DNA of 64,000 nucleotides, from positions 124,390 to 188,389 of the forward strand of contig NZ_NPKI01000032.1 of assembly GCF_002284565.1 (NCBI RefSeq), written 5' to 3'. Below the pieces are notes generated by a model that ran no database searches, was not told the DNA's origin, and worked only from the letters and a program-made list of their open reading frames with translations. Position 1 is the stretch's first letter, and each line of letters begins with the position of its first letter. This document shows, piece by piece, positions 43,891-52,238 of this stretch. Position numbers and translations under genes: made by a program. The DNA comes from Mesorhizobium mediterraneum (GTDB taxonomy: Bacteria; Pseudomonadota; Alphaproteobacteria; Rhizobiales; Rhizobiaceae).

Positions 43891-43997
43891 AGGAAGCTTT
43901 TGGCTTGGCCCAAGCACTTTCAGCCCTGAGCGCTTGACTGGAAATTGAATCGATCTAATTTGCCTCGCGAGGCCATTTTCAGACCGGATTCTACGCG

Positions 43998-45194
43998 ATG
44001 CACGCGCAAAAAATCATGCAGACCGCCATTCGTGGACGATGGGCCGTGGCGGCCATGTTCCTGGCCAACGGCTTTCTGACCGGCGCCTGGGCGCCGCAGA
44101 TCCCGGTGTTCCTGACCCGGCTCGACATCTCGAAGTTCACGCTCGGCCTGTTGATCCTGCTGTTCGGCGCCGGCGCGGTCACGGCGATGACCTGGTGCGG
44201 CCACCTGATCTCCAGGCATGGGTCGCGCACCGTGCTGCGCTGGTTCGGTCTCATCGGAAGCTTCGGCCTGCTGGTTGTGGCGCTCGCGCCCAATGTGCCG
44301 CTTGCGGCCATCGCCATGTTCATCTTCGGCGGTTCGATCGGCGGCATGGATGTCGCCATGAATGCCAATGCGGTGGTGGTGGAACGGCGGTTGTCCCGCG
44401 CCATCATGTCGTCCTCCCACGGCTTCTGGAGCCTTGGCGGTTTCGCCGGCGGCGCTCTCGGCGGGTTCGCCATCCAGAACTATGGTCATCTCGCCCATGC
44501 GATCGTAGTGACGGCGTTCGCTTTCGCCCTGATTGCAGTGGCAGTCCGCTATCTGATCGCCGAGGACAAGCCGCTCCGAGGACCATCAAGGGGCACCGGG
44601 CAGCGCAAATTTGCCCTGCCTGGAAATCCGCTGGTCTATCTGGTCGGGCTGATGGCGCTGATGACGATGATCTCCGAGGGCGCGGTGCTCGACTGGGCGG
44701 CGCTGTATCTGCAGCAGGAACTCGGCGCCGATCTTGCCATCGCTGGCCTTGCCTACGCGGCCTTTTCCGGCATCATGGCCGTGATGCGTTTCTTTGGCGA
44801 CGGCGTCCGCAACCGCTTCGGTGCGGTGACGACACTGCGCGTTTCGGCCCTTGTCGCCGCTGCCGGCATGCTGGTGGCCGGGCTGGCGCCCTCGCCCTGG
44901 CTCGCCATCGCGGCTTTTGCCTTCTGCGGCTTCGGCATCGCCAATATGGTGCCGATCCTGTTTTCGGCCGGCGGCAACCAGGAAGGCATGTCGTCCGGCA
45001 CCGGCATGAGCGTCGTCACCACAATGGGCTATTCCGGCATTCTGGTGGCGCCGTCGGCAATCGGCTTCATCGCCGAGCACTCAAGCTTCGGTCCGATCTT
45101 CGTCGCTTTGTCGGGGCTGCTGGTCGTCGTATTTTTGATGGCCGGGCTCGCTCACCGCGCCGAATTCGCTCCCGACGCAGCACCAGCCGAATAG
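43998..45194 (+). CDS. MFS transporter, YbjJ-like
   Basis: This 398-residue inner-membrane protein has about twelve spans. It contains ANGFLTGAWAPQIPVFLTRL near the start and GSIGGMDVAMNANAVVVERR near residue 113, a pattern of the YbjJ-like MFS group. GVRNRFGAVTTLR marks the domain linker's loop. Substrate unknown. It overlaps the convergent LysR gene at its 3' end by 43 bases. Confidence 0.88.
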   Translation: MHAQKIMQTAIRGRWAVAAMFLANGFLTGAWAPQIPVFLTRLDISKFTLGLLILLFGAGAVTAMTWCGHLISRHGSRTVLRWFGLIGSFGLLVVALAPNVPLAAIAMFIFGGSIGGMDVAMNANAVVVERRLSRAIMSSSHGFWSLGGFAGGALGGFAIQNYGHLAHAIVVTAFAFALIAVAVRYLIAEDKPLRGPSRGTGQRKFALPGNPLVYLVGLMALMTMISEGAVLDWAALYLQQELGADLAIAGLAYAAFSGIMAVMRFFGDGVRNRFGAVTTLRVSALVAAAGMLVAGLAPSPWLAIAAFAFCGFGIANMVPILFSAGGNQEGMSSGTGMSVVTTMGYSGILVAPSAIGFIAEHSSFGPIFVALSGLLVVVFLMAGLAHRAEFAPDAAPAE

Positions 45195-46063
45195 CGCTTC
45201 AACTCCTCATAAAGAAAATCCGCGACACGGCGGATGCGCACGCTGGTGCGCACGTCGCGGTGCATGGCTAGCCATACCGGCAGCGTCGGCAGCGCGAGGC
45301 CCGGCAGCAATGTCTCCACCAACGGATCGCGGTCGGCCAGCGGTCCTTGGCCAAAACCGATACCGTTTCCCGCCCGCACCGCCTCCCACAGCACAATCTG
45401 GTTGTCGGTCCTGAAGCGGAAGGCATTGCGGGTGAGCGGGACGCCAAACTGCGCAAAGCCGCGAATGATCTCGTCGCTGCGGTCGAAGCCGATCAGCTCG
45501 TGGCCGACGAGATCGCCGGGCTTGAGCGGACGACCGCGTCGGTCGAGATAGGATTTTGCCGCGCAGGCGCGGAGCGGAATGTCGGTCACCTTGCGCGCCA
45601 CCAGCTCGTTCTGCGCCGGCTTGACCATGCGGATGGCGATATCGGCATCGCGGCGCAAAAGGTTCTCAACCTGGTTCGACGCGACAATCTCGACCTCGAT
45701 GCAGGGCTCCTCGGCACCCAGCCGCGCCGTCATCTCGGGCAGGACATAGGCCGCCACCACCTCGCTGGCGGCAATCCGCACCGTGCCCTCGATCGCCTCG
45801 ACCGATCCCAGTGCCAAAAGCGAAAAGGCGCTCGCCTGCTCGCTTACCGCTCGGCCGCGTTCATAGAGCGTGCTACCGGCTTCGGTCAGCGCATAGCCGC
45901 GCCGCCCGCGCCGGAACAGGGTGACGCCGAGCGCCTGCTCCAGCTCGGCGATATGGCGGCCGAGCGTCGGCTGGCTTGCAGCCAGCTTGCGCGCGGCAGC
46001 AGACAGGCTGCCGGTTTCCGCCACGGTGACGAAACTCTTGATTAGGTTCCAGTCGATTTCCAT
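45152..46063 (-). CDS. LysR-family transcriptional regulator
   Basis: This 303-residue LysR regulator has the N-terminal helix-turn-helix at residues 1-60 (LSAAARKLAASQPTLGRHIAE) and a C-terminal effector domain. It is divergent from an NAD-dependent epimerase-like gene 94 bases away, which it probably controls; an ACTGAAT/ATTCAGT palindrome lies in the space. Its 3' end overlaps the MFS gene. Confidence 0.92.
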   Translation of the reverse strand: MEIDWNLIKSFVTVAETGSLSAAARKLAASQPTLGRHIAELEQALGVTLFRRGRRGYALTEAGSTLYERGRAVSEQASAFSLLALGSVEAIEGTVRIAASEVVAAYVLPEMTARLGAEEPCIEVEIVASNQVENLLRRDADIAIRMVKPAQNELVARKVTDIPLRACAAKSYLDRRGRPLKPGDLVGHELIGFDRSDEIIRGFAQFGVPLTRNAFRFRTDNQIVLWEAVRAGNGIGFGQGPLADRDPLVETLLPGLALPTLPVWLAMHRDVRTSVRIRRVADFLYEELKRYSAGAASGANSAR

Positions 46064-46068
46064 TCAGA

Positions 46069-46095
46069 ACTGAATATCAGATCTCCAAATTCAGT
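46069..46095. promoter_or_regulatory. Candidate LysR operator
   Basis: ACTGAAT (46069-46075) and ATTCAGT (46089-46095) are 7-base perfect inverted arms separated by 13 bases. They lie in the 94-base divergent space between the LysR and epimerase-like genes, consistent with a T-N11-A type LysR site but not proof. Confidence 0.5.
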
Positions 46096-46157
46096 CAATT
46101 TCCATTCGTTTGCGAGCAGATCATATTGTGAACGTAACGCAAACACGGAGACGAAAA

Positions 46158-47123
46158 ATGACCAAGATCGCAATTCTGGGTGCCAATGGCCGGCTCGGCC
46201 GCGTGGTGGCCAAGGCCTTTATCGACGCTGGCTACGATGTCCGCGCCATCACCCGCAGCGGCAGGATACCGGCAGAGCTCACCGGCGCCACGGCCGTCGC
46301 CGGCGATGGCCTTGATCGCGAAGCGCTTATCCGCGCCACCGAAGGCGTCGACATCATCTTCAACGGCCTCAACCCGATCTACACCGACTGGGGCAAGTGC
46401 CTGCCGATGGCGGAGAACGTCATGGCCGCGTGCCGGGCGAACGACGCATTGCACCTCGCTCCAGGCAACGTTTACAATTACGGCTCGCCGATGCCGGCGG
46501 TGATCACCGAAGACACGCCATTTCTCCCGACGACCGAAAAGGGCCGCATCCGCGTCGCCATGGAAGGCCTCTTTCGCCGCGAGGCTGAAGCGGGCCGCGT
46601 GCGGACCATTCTGCTGCGCGCCGGCGACTTTTTTGGTGGCACCGGCACCGGCTCGTGGTTCGATTTGATTGTGGCCGCCAAGATGGACAAGGGTGTCTAT
46701 ACGGCCCCCGGACCGGCCGATCTCGTGCATGAATGGGCCTATCTGCCAGACCTGGCCAAGGCTTTCGTCGGATTGACCGAAAACCTCAACAAGCTCGGCT
46801 CCTACGAGGCGCTGAACTTTCCGGGCCACGCCGTCACCGATCTGGAGATCAAAGCGGCCGCGGAACAGGCCCTGGGGCGCACGCTGAAACTAACGTCGAT
46901 GCCGTGGTGGGTGCTGCGCGCCGGCAGCCCGTTCGTGGCGATGTGGCGCGAGCTCGTCTCGATGTCCTATCTCCGCTTCGAGCCACACCAGCTAACCTCG
47001 GCAAGGCTGGAAGGCATCATTGGCACGATCCCGCATACGGAGCTGGATAAAGCCATCGCGGATGCCCTGAACGACATCGGCATTCCAACCGCCGGTGCAG
47101 GAGGCAACCGGATCGCCGCCTGA
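46158..47123 (+). CDS. NAD-dependent epimerase/dehydratase-like protein
   Basis: This 321-residue Rossmann-fold protein begins with ILGANGRLGRVVAKAF (NAD(P)-binding motif). An N-terminal SDR-extended domain continues to about residue 190. The usual YxxxK catalytic pair is not clear: NVYNYGSP and the TEKGRIR stretch are in its place. It could be an atypical epimerase or a quinone-oxidoreductase-like protein. The ATG at 46158 follows GGAGACG. It is divergent from LysR and probably regulated by it. Confidence 0.85.
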   Translation: MTKIAILGANGRLGRVVAKAFIDAGYDVRAITRSGRIPAELTGATAVAGDGLDREALIRATEGVDIIFNGLNPIYTDWGKCLPMAENVMAACRANDALHLAPGNVYNYGSPMPAVITEDTPFLPTTEKGRIRVAMEGLFRREAEAGRVRTILLRAGDFFGGTGTGSWFDLIVAAKMDKGVYTAPGPADLVHEWAYLPDLAKAFVGLTENLNKLGSYEALNFPGHAVTDLEIKAAAEQALGRTLKLTSMPWWVLRAGSPFVAMWRELVSMSYLRFEPHQLTSARLEGIIGTIPHTELDKAIADALNDIGIPTAGAGGNRIAA

Positions 47124-47149
47124 CAGAAGATGCCTGATCAGGAGAAGCA

Positions 47150-47171
47150 GCGGCGGCCGATAGGCCTCCGC
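47150..47171 (+). terminator. Hairpin after the epimerase-like gene
   Basis: GCGGCGGCC and GGCCTCCGC form a stem with one mismatch around GATA, 27 bases after the stop. It lacks a T-tract. Confidence 0.45.
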
Positions 47172-47193
47172 GGCTTGCCGTACGCACAAGGCT

Positions 47194-47352
47194 TCAGATC
47201 CTGCCCATCAACAGCAGCACCAGCAGCACGATCAGAATGACGCCGACGATACCGGAAGGGCCATAGCCCCAGGATCGCGAATGCGGCCACGTCGGCACTG
47301 CGCCGATCAGGATGAGGATCAAAATAATGATGAGAATGGTGCTGAGCGTCAT
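47194..47352 (-). CDS. DUF3309 small membrane protein
   Basis: This 52-residue protein starts MTLSTILIIILILILIGAVP, then has PTWPHSRSWGYGPSGIVGVI and a second hydrophobic span. The pattern matches the DUF3309 family, small two-span membrane proteins. The function is unknown. The ATG at 47352 follows GAGGAAT. It lies convergent with the epimerase-like gene. Confidence 0.9.
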   Translation of the reverse strand: MTLSTILIIILILILIGAVPTWPHSRSWGYGPSGIVGVILIVLLVLLLMGRI

Positions 47353-47399
47353 GAGAGATTCCTCGCCATGAGGTGCTACTATACCGCTACAATGCTAAA

Positions 47400-47425
47400 G
47401 GCCGCCCGGTTGTTCCCGAGCGGCC
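47400..47425 (-). terminator. Terminator of the RND operon
   Basis: On the minus strand, GGCCGCTCGGG and CCGGGCGGCC form a strong stem around AACAA, followed by TTT. It begins 49 bases after the RND permease stop. Confidence 0.75.
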
Positions 47426-47473
47426 TCTTCTTTGAGCGTCCAATGGACGCGCGGCACTCCAAGCAAAATCGGC

Positions 47474-50400
47474 CTATTCGGCGGCCTTCGGGAAGGCGAT
47501 CGCCGGTTCGGCGTCCAGCTCTGGTGTCGACTCCTCCGGCGAGATCGCACCCTTGCCGCGCCCGAACAAGCGGCTGAGCCAGCCGCGCCGTGCGCCGGGC
47601 TTGACCTTGGCCCGGGTGAACACCATCAGCATCGACGGCGTCACCACCAGCGTCAGCACGGTGGCGAAGGACAGGCCGAAGACGATCGCCGAGGACAGTG
47701 AAATCCACCATTGCGTCGACGGCGCGTTGATCGTCGTCTCGTGATGGAAGATTTCGAGGCCGAGGCCGAAGGCGATCGGCAGCACGCCGAGGATCGCCGA
47801 CACGGCGGTCAGCACGACGGGGCGCGCGCGTTCGCGGCACGTCTGCAGAACCGCTTCGACCTTATCCCAGCCCTCTTCCCGCAGCCGGTCATAGGTGTCG
47901 ATCAGCACGATGTTGTTGTTCACCACCACGCCGGCCAGCGCGATGACGCCGATGCCCGACATGACGATGCCGAAGGTCTCCCCTGTTATCAGAAGTCCCA
48001 GGAACACGCCGATTGTCGCCATGACCACGCAGGACAGCACCAGCCAGACGCTGGTGAACTTGTTGAACTGCGCCAGAAGCACGATGAAGATCAGGAAGAT
48101 CGCGGCGCCGAAAGCTTTGCTGAGGAAGGCGCTGGCCTCCGCGCTGTCCTCGTTCGAGCCTGCGAGCTTCCAGCGTATGCCGCTGCCGAGGTCCATGTCG
48201 GCGACGGCCTGGGTGACCTGCTGCTGGACAGCAGCGACCTGTTCGCCGGCGGCGACATTGGCCTGGATGACCACCGTGCGCGCGCCGTCGATGCGGTTGA
48301 GGATGCCGACGGTCGGCTCCGGCTTGCGCACGACGAAATTCGAGATCGGCACCGAGCCTTGCGAGGTCTGCACCCTGAGATCGTCGAGCGCCGACAGTGT
48401 GCGCCGGTCTTCCGGCAGGCGCAGCCTGATGTCGACGGCGTCATCCGCCCCGGCTGGCCGGTATTCACTGAGCTTCAGCCCATTCGTCACCAATTGCACC
48501 ACCGTTCCGACCGAGGTCGGGCTGATGCCGTATTGTGCCGCCTTGGCGCGATCGACCTCAAGCGCCCAGTCGACGCCGGGCGGCGGCAGGCCGTCGGAAA
48601 TGTCAATCACACCGGACACCTTGGCAATGCGGGCGGCGACCGCGCGCGCCTTGTCGTCGAGACCTTTCGGATCGACGGCCGAAAGCCTGATCTGGATCGG
48701 CTTGCCGGTGGGCGGGCCGGCCTCGGGCACGCGAACCTCGACGTCGACGCCGGGAATGCCGGCCATGACGCCGCGCAGTTCGTCCAGGATCGTATTCGCC
48801 GATTTGCGCTCGCGCCAGTCGACGAATTCGTATTGGATCACGCCGACCACGTCTTCAGGTATGTCCTGGCCACCGCCTTGCGTCTTGCCGACACGGGTAT
48901 AGACCGACTTCACGCCTGGCCAGCCGAGAAGCCGGTCCTCGGCGATCTTTGTGGAGGCATCCATTTCGGCGAGCGAAAGGTTGCCGCGGGCGTGCACATA
49001 GAGCAGGCCGTAGTCAGGCTCGACATTCGGGAAGAACTCGACGCCTGCGCCGTATTTCGAATAGGCAAAGCCGACACCGAACAAAAGCGCGACGGTGAGC
49101 AGAAGCACGGTGACGGGAAAGCGCACCGCCTGCTTGACCACGGCCATGTACCAGCCATCACGGTTGTCGTCCTCGTCATGGGGCGGCGCCTTGGCGAACA
49201 AGGCGCCCAGCGTCGGCGCAAAGACCAGCGCATAGAGCATCGAGGCCGAAAGCGTGACAATCAGCGTGATCGGCATGTATTTCATGAAGTCGCCGATGAT
49301 GCCTGGCCAGAACAGCAGAGGCGAAAAGGCGGCGATGCGCGTCATCGTCGCGGCGATGACCGGACCGGCCATGCGCTTGGCGGCAAGCTCGAAGGCCTCT
49401 GCCTTCGGCATGCCTTCGCTCATGCGCCGCTCGGCGAATTCGGTGACGATAATGGCATCGTCGACCAGCATGCCGACCGCCAGGATGAGGCTGAACAGCA
49501 CGATCATGTTGATCGTGTAGCCCATCATGGCCAACAGCAGGATGCCGATCAGGAAAGACGATGGAATGGCGAGGCCAATCAGCACCGAGGCCCGGCCCGA
49601 CAGCGCGTAGAGAATGACGATGAACACCAGGATCACGGCGATCACGACGTGGTTCTGCAGATCGCCGAGCAACTGGTTGACGAAGACCGACTTGTCCTGC
49701 GTGTAGGTGACATGCATGCCTGCCGGCATGGTCTTTATGAAGGCGTCGGACACCTCCCTGACCTTGGCAATCGTGTCGATCAGGTTGGAGCCGATGCGCT
49801 TCTTCACCTCGATGGCGATCGCCGGCTTACCGTCGAGACGGGTCACCGTCTCGGCGTCCTTGAAGGTGGAGCGGACGGTGGCGATATCCTTGGCCTGCAC
49901 CACGGCATTGGGGCCGGCGACGATCGGAAGCGCCGCCACGTCCTCCGGCGTCTCGATCAGCGAAGGCACCTTGATCGCGTATTTGCCTTCGGACCCTTCG
50001 ATGTTGCCGGCAGCGACAAGACTGTTGGAATCGCCGACCGCACCGATCAGCTGCTCGAGCTGAAGCCCGTAGGAAGATAGTTTCATCGGATCGATGACGA
50101 CTTCGACGAGGTCGTCGCGGGCACCTTGCAGCGTGCCTTCCAGCACGCCGGGCACCTCCTCGATGCGGTCGCGCAACTCGCGCGCCGCCGTCGTGAGCAC
50201 GCGCTCGGGCACCTCGCCCGACAGCGTCACGACCATGACGGGGAACTCGGAGATGTTGACTTCGGTAACCACAGGCTCCTCGGCTGCCTGCGGCAGGTCG
50301 GCCTTACCGTCCTGGACCTTGCTGCGTGTGTCCTGCAACGCCGTCGCCAGATCCGTCTGCGGATGGAATTCGACCAGCACATAGCCGCCGCCCTGGAAGG

Positions 50401-50650
50401 CGGCCGAGCGCATCTCCTTGAGACCCTTGAGGCTCTTCAGCTTGGCTTCCATCGGCCGCAGCAGAAGGCGTTCCGAATCCTCAGGCGAGATGCCCTGATA
50501 GATCAGGCTGACATACATCATCGGAATCGGAACGTCGGGTTCCGCTTCCTTCGGCGTCGACTGATATGCGACCGCACCCGCAAGGATGAGGAAGATCAGG
50601 ACCGAAATGGTCAGCCGGGCATTGTTGATTGCGAGCTTGACGATATCCAT
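47474..50650 (-). CDS. RND efflux transporter permease
   Basis: This 1058-residue inner-membrane protein is a full-length RND pump subunit that exports drugs or other amphiphiles using the proton gradient. It has an N-terminal span near residue 12 and a second block of spans from about residue 330. The relay aspartate pair lies in AVGMLVDDAIIV near residue 400. There are two periplasmic porter regions, and GVVVNNNIVLIDTYDRL marks the second half. The family is HAE1/MMPL-like; specificity is unknown. The adaptor gene stops 2 bases before its start, so the two are one operon. No outer-membrane channel gene is nearby. Confidence 0.95.
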   Translation of the reverse strand: MDIVKLAINNARLTISVLIFLILAGAVAYQSTPKEAEPDVPIPMMYVSLIYQGISPEDSERLLLRPMEAKLKSLKGLKEMRSAAFQGGGYVLVEFHPQTDLATALQDTRSKVQDGKADLPQAAEEPVVTEVNISEFPVMVVTLSGEVPERVLTTAARELRDRIEEVPGVLEGTLQGARDDLVEVVIDPMKLSSYGLQLEQLIGAVGDSNSLVAAGNIEGSEGKYAIKVPSLIETPEDVAALPIVAGPNAVVQAKDIATVRSTFKDAETVTRLDGKPAIAIEVKKRIGSNLIDTIAKVREVSDAFIKTMPAGMHVTYTQDKSVFVNQLLGDLQNHVVIAVILVFIVILYALSGRASVLIGLAIPSSFLIGILLLAMMGYTINMIVLFSLILAVGMLVDDAIIVTEFAERRMSEGMPKAEAFELAAKRMAGPVIAATMTRIAAFSPLLFWPGIIGDFMKYMPITLIVTLSASMLYALVFAPTLGALFAKAPPHDEDDNRDGWYMAVVKQAVRFPVTVLLLTVALLFGVGFAYSKYGAGVEFFPNVEPDYGLLYVHARGNLSLAEMDASTKIAEDRLLGWPGVKSVYTRVGKTQGGGQDIPEDVVGVIQYEFVDWRERKSANTILDELRGVMAGIPGVDVEVRVPEAGPPTGKPIQIRLSAVDPKGLDDKARAVAARIAKVSGVIDISDGLPPPGVDWALEVDRAKAAQYGISPTSVGTVVQLVTNGLKLSEYRPAGADDAVDIRLRLPEDRRTLSALDDLRVQTSQGSVPISNFVVRKPEPTVGILNRIDGARTVVIQANVAAGEQVAAVQQQVTQAVADMDLGSGIRWKLAGSNEDSAEASAFLSKAFGAAIFLIFIVLLAQFNKFTSVWLVLSCVVMATIGVFLGLLITGETFGIVMSGIGVIALAGVVVNNNIVLIDTYDRLREEGWDKVEAVLQTCRERARPVVLTAVSAILGVLPIAFGLGLEIFHHETTINAPSTQWWISLSSAIVFGLSFATVLTLVVTPSMLMVFTRAKVKPGARRGWLSRLFGRGKGAISPEESTPELDAEPAIAFPKAAE

Positions 50651-50652
50651 GA

Positions 50653-51837
50653 TTATTGCGTCCCGGCCGTCGCTTCGCCCAACAGCTTCTGAATGGTCGC
50701 CTGATCGGCCTCGACCGGCTTGATAACTTCGCCTTCCTTCACCAGTTCCTGGCCGGCGACGATGACGCGCGCATCGGCAGGGATGCCACCGAGCACCAGG
50801 CCGGTTGGCGTGTCGTCGACGAGGTCGATCGGGAAGAACACGACTTTGTCGTCCTTATCGACGGCGCGAATGCCGAGATCGCCCTTGTCGCCGAGCGTGA
50901 CCACCGATCGCGGCAGCATGACGGCGTCGGTCGGTTGCGCGCTCAGCGCGATCTCGGCCGTCATCCCGGCTGGGATGGTGCCTTCGGGATTAGGGATTGC
51001 GATCTCGACGCGGAAGGTGCGGGTGGCGGAGGAGGCGTCGCGGCTGATGTAGCGCACGGTCCCTTCGACATTCTGGCCGCTGACCAACCGTACATTTGCC
51101 TTGTCGCCATTCTTCAGAAAGCCGAGATCGCGTTCGCTGACTTCGCCGCGGGCAATTACCGGATCGAGCTTCAGAATGGTCGCCACCTCACCGCCCTGCA
51201 TCACGGAACTGCCAAGCTCCACCGGCACCCGGTCGATGACGCCGTCGAACGGCGCCTTCACCTCGTTGCGGTCGAGCTCGGCCTGCGCGGCTTCCAGGTG
51301 CGACTGGGCCAGCGTAAGGTTGGAGCGGGCCGTGTCGAGCTGCAGCTTGGGCAGATTGCCGGTTTTCATCAGCCGCAACGCTGCATCGAGTTCGGCCTGA
51401 CGCTGAACCAAAAGCTGCTTGGCGTTGCTGACCGCCGAAAGCTTTTCCTCGGCTGCCAACATCAGCACGAGGTCGCCGGTCTTGACGCGCTGTCCCTGCT
51501 TGACCGGCAGCTTGTCGATGACGCCGGCGACACGCGTCGCCAGGACCGCGCGCTTATCGGCTTCGGTCAGTCCGGAAATCCGGATGGCGCGCGCATAGGT
51601 GCGCCGCGGCGGGGTTATGACCGCGACGGTGCGTAAGGCTGCCTTTGGCTGTTCTGCCTCAGTGGGCTTGGGCTTACCCGCGTCAGCCGTGTTTGGCTGC
51701 TCGACTTCGCCTGCCTTGGGCTTGTTGTCGGCAGACGCGCTCCCGACGGACGAGAACTCGCCCGTCACCATCCAGGCAGCGAACCCGACAAGCACAACAA
51801 TGGCTGCAAGCTTGTGAAACCTGTATTTCGGCATCAT
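50653..51837 (-). CDS. RND efflux periplasmic adaptor subunit
   Basis: This 394-residue protein is a membrane-fusion (HlyD-like) adaptor for the RND pump. A short N-terminal hydrophobic anchor (about residues 10-25) is followed by a proline- and lysine-rich linker. A barrel-sandwich and lipoyl half with VAGVIDKLPVKQGQRVKTGD comes near residue 105, then a coiled-coil hairpin region and a beta-barrel part with VNE-like GKVN segments such as NVRLVSGQNVEGTVRYIS. It is translated just ahead of the permease gene. The regulator is not adjacent. Confidence 0.93.
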   Translation of the reverse strand: MMPKYRFHKLAAIVVLVGFAAWMVTGEFSSVGSASADNKPKAGEVEQPNTADAGKPKPTEAEQPKAALRTVAVITPPRRTYARAIRISGLTEADKRAVLATRVAGVIDKLPVKQGQRVKTGDLVLMLAAEEKLSAVSNAKQLLVQRQAELDAALRLMKTGNLPKLQLDTARSNLTLAQSHLEAAQAELDRNEVKAPFDGVIDRVPVELGSSVMQGGEVATILKLDPVIARGEVSERDLGFLKNGDKANVRLVSGQNVEGTVRYISRDASSATRTFRVEIAIPNPEGTIPAGMTAEIALSAQPTDAVMLPRSVVTLGDKGDLGIRAVDKDDKVVFFPIDLVDDTPTGLVLGGIPADARVIVAGQELVKEGEVIKPVEADQATIQKLLGEATAGTQ

Positions 51838-51975
51838 CGTTTTTCCAGTGCGCGGGAATCGGCCAGGCCGCGTCTTCTAACTCGGCGCGTCGCCGATATG
51901 GGTGCGCGCAAGGCCGTGTTCAACTTGCCGTGATCGGCGAACGAGCTTCTACATCAAAGTTGCACCGCAATATAG

Positions 51976-52238
51976 TCAGAAAAGTTGATGGGTTATTACT
52001 TCGCTGGGCAGGACGCGCTCGCCGCCATGAGGCGCGCCGGACAAGCGCGGCCGTTCGTCTGCGACATCGCACTCGGCGCAACGCGGATGCAAGAGTACCG
52101 TGTAGACCGCATTCCTCGGGCAAACCCTTGGTTGCGTCGACCATCATCGGTTCTGTGTTCGGCTTTCCGGTGCCGTTGGGAAAGGCGCCATCGAAACAGC
52201 GTGGCAGCAGCTGTCAGCATGGTGGAAACCAGTTTCAT
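51976..52238 (-). pseudogene. Decayed cytochrome-like third gene of the IorAB cluster
   Basis: The iorB-like gene ends in an ATGA overlap with a start reading MKLVSTMLTAAATL, a signal-peptide-like beginning. The frame then changes. FDGAFPNGTGKPNTEPM is in the next frame, and AVYTVLLHPRCAECDVADER with PHGGERVLPSEV is in a third frame up to a stop at 51976. The HPRCxxC stretch resembles the heme-associated HPRCxNC sequence of proteins that follow IorAB. Here the histidine after the second cysteine is aspartate. I infer a pseudogene from several small indels. Confidence 0.6.

Noticed and set aside
43887..43937. A 16-codon frame overlapping the end of the AlkD-like pseudogene.
   Set aside because: It is too short and lacks any ribosome site or homology.
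47711..50080. A 789-residue open frame on the plus strand, antisense to the RND pump gene.
   Set aside because: It has Asp/Arg/His-rich, low-complexity composition with no protein-like motif and is fully inside a strongly supported gene; GC-rich genes create such shadows.
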